Source of the DNA: Allium sativum
Taxonomy: Eukaryota; Streptophyta; Magnoliopsida; Asparagales; Amaryllidaceae
Direction of reading: 5' to 3'
Assembly: GCA_030737875.1 (NCBI GenBank)
Contig: CM060912.1
Span: forward strand, 460,850,310 to 460,914,309
Length of the DNA: 64,000 nucleotides
Position numbers and translations under genes: made by a program. Every line of letters starts with the position of its first letter. The stretch's first letter is position 1. Shown piece after piece: positions 55,754 through 64,000 of this stretch. The notes under the pieces are model-generated. The model was not told the DNA's origin. It searched no databases and saw only the letters and a program-made list of their open reading frames with translations.

Positions 55754-56349
55754 GGCTAAATTTGCTAGACCATGTAATAAATCACGCACCGATGTCATTC
55801 AACCCCCCTGTTTGCTTCATGTATGTTCTATGATCCATTGGTATGTTCTTTGGCGTAGTCATGGGTGTTAAACTCGAATCATTTTAATTGTTGTATTAAA
55901 TTGATTTATATTTACGTGTTTATCGAAGTTTGCTGACTTGAAATAAATTTAATCCTGACTCGAGTGTTTTATGTTTTTGCATGGAATGCTCGAGTCAGGT
56001 TCTAAGTGTTCCAGATTTAAAGATCCGGCTCGTAAACTGGAGAGGAACGTGAAGACGTAAGACGCATACACGCGCAAGGACCGACTAAACCGTAAGCTTG
56101 TATTTATTTTAAAATTCCTGTACTGTATTTATAAATTCTTCAGCTGTATAAAAATATTTTGTAAAGCTCTAATATTATTTGTATAAAATAAAATTCCGCT
56201 TGTGAAATATATTATTGTATATTTATCTGTGTTATGATTATGTGTGTTTATTCTGTTTAAACCCGTAAGCTAATAGTGATTCGCTATTTTGAGCGCCTGG
56301 AGTTGGTTTAATTACCGATTCAAGATGTTAAAAATAATGAGTCGTTACA

Positions 56350-57554
56350 GTTGGTATCAGAGCTTTGGTTTGACAAAGCCTAGTTTATCGGGATTAAAAA
56401 CTCATTAGAGATAGTATAGTGATATCCTAGAATGAGTGGAATTATCACCAGAATTACTGTAGAGAGAGCGTATTTTGAAAATATAAATTATTTTGAAATT
56501 AAATAAATCATTTTGAAAGTGTAATTATTTTTGAAATATAATTTATGATAAGAGTTTTGAGTATTTATTGACATCGAGATTGCACTATTTAGTATGTGGA
56601 GATTTTGCATATACGCCTGATCAACGTATATAAGAAGTCCAATGTATACTTGATAGATATAAAATCACATTCTAGTTGCTTGAGGATAATTCTATTGATT
56701 GATCGATCATCATCAAAAATTTATTTTCAAATTTCGAAAATGGGATGACTGTAGGTTTCCGATTTAAACGTCGAGAAATACTTGAAACCATGTAGATAAA
56801 TATTCGAAATGTTTTGATAAGTTATCTTGAACTAGAATGGATAAGCGAAATAAATGAGTAAAGTATAAATTCAACTTGAAACTGAATTGAGATAAAATTG
56901 GAGATCATTGAGATAAGATTTGAATAATTTTAATAATTTTTTTTGATAAGGTAATGCAAACTCGAATAGAAGCGGAATTTAAATAAAGTGAAGTACGAAC
57001 ATAGAAATTTCGGCGACTTGAAATCCCGATATTCTGAAATATTTAGAAATGACAATAATATGAGTTGGAAGAATCTGTAACTTATGATTTTGAAATTTTT
57101 TGACTTCGGGATATGAAATGATTCGTACTAAAATTCGAGTAACCTATGACTAAAGAAAGGTATGACGTGGGTGTAAACCCTTAATGATGGTCTGCTCTGA
57201 GGTCCGAAGAGACATCATTATTCGAAATCGATACATGCGTAGGCTGTGCCTAGTTGCCTTGTCATTGGGAGAAACCACTCGACTCGGGACATAAATATTT
57301 TATGTCAATTATAGTAAAAAATTTGGAATTTCGAAATGATTTTTGGTTTTAAAAATCCCGAAGTGTGTATAATTCGATATGAAAAGGAAATGTAGTTTTT
57401 TCAAGTGATTTGAAAATAAAACCGGGATTTCAAGTTGACGAAATTATCTCATATTGGATTTCAAGTTTCATAATTGCAATTTGATATTAATAAATATTTT
57501 GTTTATACGTTTATGACTTTCCCTTTTCGAGGACGAAAAGCTTTAAGGGGAGAT
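56350..57554 (+). other. D internal region, non-coding
   Basis: Starts GTTGGTATCAGAGCTTTGGT, a perfect Met-initiator primer site at 56352. A hairpin related to the second one of A lies at 56408-56427 (one mispair), and AGATTTTGCATATACGCC at 56600-56617 matches A and B. It ends with TTTTCGAGGACGAAAAGC and AAGGGGAGAT before the 3' LTR. No gag or pol similarity. Confidence 0.8.
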
Positions 57555-57635
57555 TGTAACGAACCAGGATTTTCCAATGTTTTAAATATATGAAGTTTAT
57601 TTGAACTGATATTTAGGAAATTTATATTTGGTTAA
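57555..57635 (+). repeat. D 3' LTR, first 81 bases
   Basis: Repeats 53382-53462 with a few changes. Cut off by the F LTR at 57636. Confidence 0.9.
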
Positions 57636-58794
57636 TGTAACACCCCACCTCCGTTAAGGTCACTCACAAAGGGAATGCCTTAACTTCGGTGGAGCGTTTT
57701 AGGTAAAAGATATAGATAAATTACAAGACAGACAAATAAAGTAGCGGAAAATAAAGTCATTATATAAACAAGGTGGTCTAGTCAAGCTTTTACAACAATT
57801 TTCTCAATCATACTTAAAACAATACATAGAACTTCTTTCTTGATTCAAAAACTTCCAAGTATAAAAGAAGCATAAAAATAAAAATTATATTCCCCCATAA
57901 AGCATGAACCAGCCATAGAAGCGGAAGAGAGAGTCCAAAGCAATACATCAACTATCTTCAAGCTTGGAAAGAAAACTGAGCTAAGTGGTAACATTTCCTC
58001 CTTGTGAACCTTGGGGGGGGGGGGGGAACGGGAGAAAAGAGGCGAAACAAACTAGGTCAGACATAAGTCTGGTAAGTCCAGTGATTTTCAGCATGGAAAT
58101 ATGTAAAAGTATCATGACATGAATAAACTGAATATAAGACAATACCGTGATAACAAGGATAACAAGATAACATATGATTAACATGGATATGATGAGGCAA
58201 GATAAACTTAATGCGCTTCTACTCTGATTTCTGCTTCGCTACTACCTTGCTATTCTAATTTTTATATCTCTGCACCGCCTAACTAGTGTCCCAACTAGTA
58301 ATCTGTGTAAAATGATAATATTACAACGTGATCCCAATCCTCGCAATTGTGGTAGCCTCCAGATGTACATCTAGTATGAGGATCTTACCACAATCAGCCT
58401 AATTTCCATGAAGATGTTAGATGTACCCTTACCACCCTATCGATCGGCTCCTTACTCGTATTAATGTTCCATGTGTCTGTGTCAATCGGCCCTCTCTTGC
58501 GTGTAGATACCCTGTGCTAGTCCTATCATAAGGTGTATCAATCCTTATGATAGCAACCCGACACGATTCAAGATGCACAGTGTATTAACTACTGGTACCT
58601 AGTGCCGATTTTTCCCACTCCGGAGTACGTGCACGCCCGTAATCCATCGGAACCTACACTGACGTACCCCCGCCGCTATTTTGACCGCTTATAATCAGCC
58701 ATGTAATCGTGCCCCACCCTGCCTAGTTTCAGGGTACCTAGATACATTCATGTGGGTTACTGCTGAAATGGGTTCCCGTCACTAGGGTTTCTTA

Positions 58795-59600
58795 CTGGTT
58801 AAGTTTGTGGGCCTATATTTACTAATATTACCCACCAACCCGATATGTACTTAACCCTCCTACTGATTCAAACATGTTTACTTAATGGTTAAGTTTGTGG
58901 GCCTATATTTACTAATATTACCCACCAACCCGATATGTACTTAACCCTTCCACACATTTTGTCATATTGATTAAGTGTTGTCTATCCATGTCAACTTAAC
59001 CCACCCGCTCATCATGTCATGTTGGTTAAGTGTTTCTTATTAAACCTTCTCACTCGTCATGTTGGATTGGTTAAGTGTTTCCTATTAACTTAACCCCGTT
59101 CATTCATCATGTTATATTGGTTAAGTATTATCATTAACTTAACCATATTCGTTCATTAGGTTACATTGGTTAAGTGTATCTTAATAACTTAACCCCACGC
59201 GATCATTATGCTGTATTGGTTAAGTTTCATCAATCAATTCAAGTTAACTTAACCCACCCACTTGTCGTGTTACATCGGATAAGTGTTGTCTTCTTATGTT
59301 AACTTAACCCTTCCACACATCCTGTTATATTGGTTAAGTGTTGCTCTCTTGTTTTAACTTAATCCTACCCATTCATCATGTCATATTGGTTAAGTGTTTC
59401 TAATTAAATTAACCCTTCTCACTTTTCAAATTAACATGTTATAACGGTTAAGTGTTCTAAATTTACTTAACCCCACCTTCTTGTCTAATTAACATGTTAT
59501 AACGGTTAAGTATTTTAAATTTACTTAACCCCATCTTCTTGTCTAATTAACATGTTATAACTGTTAAGTGTTGCCTTAGTTAACTTAACCCTACCATTCT
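58795..59600. repeat. Expanded GGTTAAGT...ACTTAACC array in F LTR
   Basis: Roughly 12-14 degenerate units of about 55-65 bp, each with TTGGTTAAGTGTT and TTAACTTAACCC. One 82-bp block (GTTAAGTTTGTGGGCCTATA) is directly duplicated at 58798 and 58887. T1 (7798-7960) and S (11030-11130) have only two or three units. Confidence 0.85.
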
Positions 59601-59655
59601 TATCATATCTTGTTCATCAGCATTAATTGATTTATTAATTTACCAACCTCTCACA

Positions 59656-59841
59656 TTAGATCTATGTTGTTGCGGTTACTGGATGTGCCGGGCGGTTCCG
59701 GGCAGTTTTACACCACAACTCAATCTAACCTTGGGTTTTTATTGGGCATGATGCACTAACCTCTCACATTAGATAGGTGTTGTTGCGGTTACTAGAGGTG
59801 CCGGGCGGTTCCGGGCAGTTTTACACCGCAAATCAGTCTAA
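59656..59841 (-). ncRNA. Paired 73-nt stem-loop units in F LTR (putative structured RNA)
   Basis: Units at 59656-59728 and 59769-59841, 113 bases apart. On the minus strand the first unit pairs GTTGTGGT with ACCGCAAC (one G-U), the second TTGCGGT with ACCGCAA. Outer stem TTAGAT/ATCTAA in the first; weaker in the second. Conserved GCCCGGAACCGCCCGGC lies inside. Confidence 0.6.
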
Positions 59842-61227
59842 CCTCGGGTTAGGCATGTTTATCTTTTAGCATATTTACCATACATGTCCAAGTCTAGATT
59901 TTATATGCTAATTATCCCAAATTCACAAAACTAGTCATGTTCCAATTCCCAAGTTATACCCTAACAAAGCTGATTTGCAAGTTATGCCCCACAAATTCAA
60001 ATTCAAGTTATTACTCAAAATAGGTACACCCAATTTTCCTAAATTTGCAATAATAGTCATGCCCCAAAAATCATAATATAGCACATACCCTAAGGTTTAG
60101 TCATATTGCACCGTACAAAATATTCTCCCAAAAACCCCCAATCATGATTCACAGTATAAACTATGCCAAATTATATCCTTTAGTTACAGTGCATGCCAAT
60201 TACCCAAAATCCCAATTTAGGCGTGTTCACATTTAACAGTTATCCCTATCTTACTATAGGTTTTTCATGCCTAAGCCCAAGTCATTTTAGTTCACTATAC
60301 ACAATGATTTCCTTCTTCCAAGTCATAGACTATCATATATAATATGCCCCAATTTTAGGTTTTAAACCACAACATGTACTATGCCTTATATGTTTACTGT
60401 TCAATTTACGCCCCAAACTCCAAGTCATATGTCCAATATACTTTATGCCTCAAATCTTAAGTCATATGTTCGATAGACTTTATGTTTTGAATACAACATG
60501 TGTTATGTCCTCAAATCAGTTACAAATCAGTTATGCCCAATTATACATAATTTAATTCTTTTCCAAATTTTAGCGCTAGTCATGTCCAAGTCATATATTA
60601 TGCCCAATTTTAGCACTGGTCAAGTCCAAATCATATGTTACGCCCAATTTTTCCCAACGTACGTTCATCTCTTATGAGATTTGGCTCAAGCTCGCAGTAG
60701 CCTGGCTATAAAGACAAAAAGGGAAGAAGGAAAGAGGAGACAAAGAATGGACATAATAATATCAATGAGATAGATCCAATGGATACAGAAAGACAGATAG
60801 AAATAGGCATAATCTCAAATTCAGATTTCTTACAATGTCAGAATCACAATTGAATTTTACTTCTAAAAGTAACATGAACTTACAAATTACAGAAAGGTCT
60901 TGAATTCTGGGATCTGATTTCTGAATTTGATTAGCAACTCCTTTGATGTAGACTTTGATTGTTAATTTAAAACTCTAATTTGATTGATTAAGGTGGAGGC
61001 TAGGTCACTTCAGGTTTTGGCAGCATATAAACGCTTATGAATTCGTTTGGAGAAAACAATAGGTTTAGGGGTCTTTTTATAGGTGTATAAGGAGATTTAG
61101 ATCCTTCAGATCAGTCTCGAAGTCATCAGAATCGTTCATAGCATAAAAATATGTCACACAGTGAATCGGGGAGTGACACATCAGCCAAAAAACGTCGTCC
61201 AGAAATTTCGTCCAGATCTGGAAAAGG

Positions 61228-61340
61228 GGTCGACACCCCATAGGGGGGGTCGACACCTATGTCGACTCCCCTATAGGGGGGTCGACTCCCCTTAAGGGGG
61301 CGCGACACCTATGTCGACTCCCCCTGGGGGGGTCGACCCC
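61228..61340 (-). promoter_or_regulatory. Expanded GTCGAC palindrome cluster in F LTR
   Basis: Six GTCGAC sites and one GCGAC variant in about 110 bases, mixed with CCCC/GGGG runs. Upstream, in the minus-strand sense, of the TATA box at 61073-61082. Confidence 0.55.
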
Positions 61341-61417
61341 TATTGAGCGAGAATTTTACCGCCCACTTCCCTTTGGATGATTTCGAATTTTAGACCTGTT
61401 TTGACTTCTGGAATTAT

Positions 61418-61456
<39 letters not shown>

Positions 61457-61652
61457 TTCCTTGCGCGTATACAAACTTCTAAGGCTTATAACTTTTTCAT
61501 ACGGTGTCCGATTTACGCAAACTTGGACTCTATCTCAAACAGAATTTCGAGACGAACGCAATGGTGTAACCCGTTCCCTTAATTATTACTTTTACAATTA
61601 AGTATTCTTTAATTCGTTATTTTAATATTCACTGGAAGTACGGGGTGTTACA

Positions 61653-61672
61653 TTCTCCCCTCCTTTAAAGGA
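61653..61672 (-). other. F polypurine tract
   Basis: Plus strand TTCTCCCCTCCTTTAAAGGA; on the minus strand this is TTTAAAGGAGGGGAGAA against the LTR, as in T1. Confidence 0.85.
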
Positions 61673-62260
61673 TTTCGTCCCCGAAATCTCCAATCAAGGA
61701 GAATGCATCCTAACATCCAACATCCATCTACTCAACCGTTCAATCACAGGCGTCCCTTGTCCTTTAAAAGATTTCTATTGCTTTCATGATCATATGCATA
61801 GTGTGTGTACATGTCCTTATCTAATGCAAAATCAAGCGGTCTACTGATTCAGTTCTCCTCCTTAATGCGAATAATGTCAGTGCCATGAGTCCATCATGTA
61901 TGCAATTATTCCTAATCGTACTTTATAACTTCTGCATGAGTGCACAATCATTCATACAAATGCAACATCCATATGATAACACATCAAGTTTTGATTCATA
62001 TATAAAAATTCACTCATACATATGCAATATGAAAGTGACTGAGCTGATCTAGTGCCTAATGTGTGTATATGCATCCACGAGCAACCACTATCAAACACTT
62101 ACATCCACTTGCATCCACCAATCATAACATGTCTCAAACACATGTTTACATCCATTGGCTTCTACCTAAGGATCGAGGATAGGATCAAGAGGATATACTT
62201 AAAAGATAAAGTCTAGCAAATAAACTTTACAGAAAAAGAGAGGTCAAGGATATACCATCA
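61673..62260 (-). other. F 3' untranslated region
   Basis: Non-coding, with the block at 61730-61875 that matches T1 5778-5930. Confidence 0.7.
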
Positions 62261-62900
62261 AAAAGGAAATGATGCGTATAACTAGTCTGTAGTTCTTCTG
62301 AGTCGCATTTTCTTGAGCTTCATTCCATATTGCTCTGACTGTCTTAACTTCACGATTTGCGTAGCTTCTTAATTTCTATTTCTAGAATATGCATTGGAAC
62401 TCATTTCACTGTCGCCTCTCGTTCTACCTTTTCTTCTTATAATATACTCTGCACTATAACCTCTGCCGTGTCATGCTAACATTTCCAGAACTATCTCTTG
62501 AAAATAAACAGATGCTAGCCATGTTACCAAGTGTATATACTAAGATGATCAGATTCTTCATCAATCTAGTAAGTGCGGTCGATACCTTCATAAAGTCCTT
62601 AATGAACTTCCTATATTAGCCCGCTAGTCTAAGAAAGCTTCTTACTTCCGTTGCATTCCTTGGGACCTTCCAGTCTTGCACCGCAATTACTTTTGCGGGA
62701 TCTACTGCTATCCCTTCTTTGGGCGCCACATGTCCTAGAGCCCTTACTTCTTCTCTCCAAAAATGACATTTTTGGAGAACTTCGCCTTAAGTTGATGCGC
62801 TTGGAGGGTATCCGAGACTTCCCTTAGATGCTCTATGCACAAGCGAAGTGAACCATCCGCCTTTGTAACGAAAACGACTGGAGCACCCCATTCAGAAATA
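62261..62900 (-). pseudogene. pol: F pol relic: RT connection joined to chromodomain end
   Basis: Minus strand, several frames. Near 62890-62820: [18 protein letters not shown] runs straight into [20 protein letters not shown], so the RT segment with the catalytic Asp boxes is deleted. Then [20 protein letters not shown] and YRKFIKDF. At about 62470 the sequence jumps to EEKVEREATVK...LEIEIKKLRK, the linker before the chromodomain, so RNase H and most of integrase are gone. Stops occur throughout. Confidence 0.75.
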
Positions 62901-63480
62901 CTTCGCCTTATGAACTCTTTTCAAGTAACTCTTTTACTTGTTTACTGAGCCCTTCCATTCCCTTGGATTCATGTGTTGTACAAGTAATGCAACTTGTTTT
63001 GCATTGTTAACTAGATATATGAGGAATTCTATCTCGCATTTTAGGGGATAAAACCCTAACCAAATCAAAAACATCTGCGTACTCATGGACTACTCCAACG
63101 GATCGCAAATCGTCGATAGATGCATCAAGTGATTCTAGGTAGTCTGACCCCTTAGGATCACACGAAATCTCGAGGGTATTCCCGAGGCAAGTCGAATGTC
63201 TAACTACCCTCCTTTCACAATTACTTGCTAACCAATCCATGCCTGTAATCAACCCGTAGTCCATGAAACTCGAAAACATATGCATTACACTTAAACTCAA
63301 TACTTAATATAGCTATTCTCAAATCCTTACAAATCAAAGATAAATGAGCTGAACCACCAATTGGATTTGAGACAATAATGGGATCCTCTACTATATAAGC
63401 TCTAGGGTGCAGAGACTCAACTATGGAAGCAGATATAAACGAATGTGAAGAGCTAGAATCAAAAGAGTACTAACAGGATG
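62901..63480 (-). pseudogene. F protease relic
   Basis: Minus strand. The active site reads FDSSSSHSFIS at about 63440-63470 in place of FDSGASHSFIS, so the catalytic DSG is damaged. GMDWLASNCERRVVRHSTCL matches the T1 protease tail, and EYADVFDLVRVLSPKMRDRI continues into the RT linker. The frame is open only over 63007-63300. Confidence 0.8.
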
Positions 63481-64000
63481 ATCAAAAAGAAAAACTAGAC
63501 TTTTTCAGCCGAAGCTTTACTACCTCTCTCTTAGGTACGCTGGCGGTGAGAGTATGCATTTGCCCTCCAGAAAATCCTGTCCTTTGTTCTTGCCCTTGTC
63601 CTTAATTCTATGACCCGTTATAAAGACGCTTCCTCTTGTCTTAGGTTTTCCTATTCTTCCTTCCCTTCTTGTCCTATGATTCTTCAACTTACACCTCTTT
63701 CTTTTTACCTCCTTTGTGAACCAAGTCTATATCCATGAGTTCCTCATCCTTGGGTTGTGCTCCTTAGCCAAACTCCCTCATTCTCATCTTTTCCATCCTT
63801 GTGTAACTTATTGACAAGTCTCTTGAAAGCTGCCTCCATCGCACAGAAATCCCTACAAAGCTTGAAAGAAAATTAGACGTAGTTGGAACTACTGTGGCTA
63901 TAGATGGAAGTTGGGCACTTCTTTGCCCTTTGACAAGTGTCATACTCTCATCAAACCTACGGAACCATGCCGCGATGAGGTTACCTCCCAGAAAGCGAGA
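63481..64000 (-). pseudogene. gag: F gag relic, partial
   Basis: Minus strand; decayed C-terminal gag. Basic K/R/E-rich sequence is recognisable by position between the protease and the capsid, and the 63880-64000 portion matches the AKFL-type capsid only loosely. No intact zinc knuckle seen. Runs off the window. Confidence 0.5.

Larger units (their letters stand above)
53382..56349 (+). repeat. D 5' LTR, 2968 bp
   Basis: Starts TGTAACGAACCAGGATTTTC, repeated at 57555, and ends GAGTCGTTACA just before the primer site. A CT/GC-rich leader (about 53970-54377) ends in AAG|GTAAGT. A (TA)n run lies at 55701-55752. The minus-strand ORF at 54013-54333 overlaps the leader and has no recognisable domain. 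Confidence 0.9.
53382..57635 (+). mobile_element. Non-autonomous LTR retrotransposon D, 3' LTR interrupted
   Basis: 5' LTR 53382-56349, 1205-bp non-coding interior, 3' LTR from 57555 broken after 81 bases by element F. Ends and interior resemble A and B. The left TSD would be TAAGT; the right one is outside the window. Confidence 0.85.
57636..61652 (-). repeat. F 3' LTR, 4017 bp
   Basis: From TGTAACACCCCACC (57636) to GGGGTGTTACA (61652). About 1 kb longer than the T1 and S LTRs, largely because of the expanded GGTTAAG/CTTAACC array. A 14-G run lies at 58013-58026. The TATA box is at 61073-61082 and a donor-like GTAAGT at 60878-60883 (minus strand). Confidence 0.9.
57636..64000 (-). mobile_element. 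Defective Tekay-type retrotransposon F, runs off right edge
   Basis: Minus-strand relative of T1: 3' LTR (57636-61652), polypurine tract, 3' UTR, chromodomain relic, RT remnants, protease relic and gag. The body is heavily deleted. Internal deletions have joined the end of RT directly to the end of integrase, and have removed the RT catalytic centre. Confidence 0.88.

Noticed and set aside
55525..55833. ORFs with YIYIYI repeats
   Set aside because: Produced by the (TA)n microsatellite.

Overview
This is repeat-filled nuclear DNA from a flowering plant, probably a eudicot with a large, AT-rich, transposon-dense genome. The signs are Ty3/gypsy retrotransposons with a C-terminal chromodomain (Tekay/Del-type chromovirus), a Tat-lineage gag relic, a plant L1-type LINE, a piece resembling a plastid group II intron, and 5-bp target-site duplications (TSDs). 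I see no intact host gene, tRNA or rRNA gene. Every recognisable coding sequence is a broken transposon gene.

Layout. 1-9040: a chromovirus (T1) on the + strand, with the end of its 5' LTR, decayed gag-pol, polypurine tract and a full 3.05-kb 3' LTR. 9041-18765: a minus-strand, non-autonomous giant-LTR element (B). T1 abuts its left part, and a solo Tekay-type LTR (S, 10041-13120, TSD GGGGG) sits inside its 3' LTR. 18775-23063: a + strand LTR of the B family (C), head-to-head with B's 5' LTR, making an inverted repeat with arms of about 4 kb. 23064-24370: Tat-type gag relic. 24371-30559: a mosaic of minisatellites, a plastid-like intron end, a 155-bp-arm hairpin, LTR scraps and AT-rich DNA. 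30560-52290: a minus-strand L1 LINE split by a 6.1-kb solo LTR (E, TSD TATTG), which is itself split by a complete 13.2-kb non-autonomous element (A, TSD AATAG). 53382-57635: a smaller related non-autonomous element (D), whose 3' LTR is broken by a minus-strand Tekay copy (F) that runs off the right edge.

The giant-LTR elements A and B have very short non-coding interiors (1044 and 651 bp; 1205 bp in D). They keep a primer-binding site and polypurine tract, so they must have borrowed proteins in trans. The most interesting signals are non-coding: (1) a paired 71-73-nt stem-loop inside Tekay-type LTRs whose stem shows compensatory changes across six units in three LTRs; (2) twin stem-loops just after the primer-binding site of A and B; (3) splice donor and acceptor signals inside the LTRs of both families, suggesting LTR-resident introns; (4) repeated appearance of minisatellites whose unit contains a short dyad. 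All homology statements come from reading the window against itself and from remembered family motifs; no search or folding program was run.
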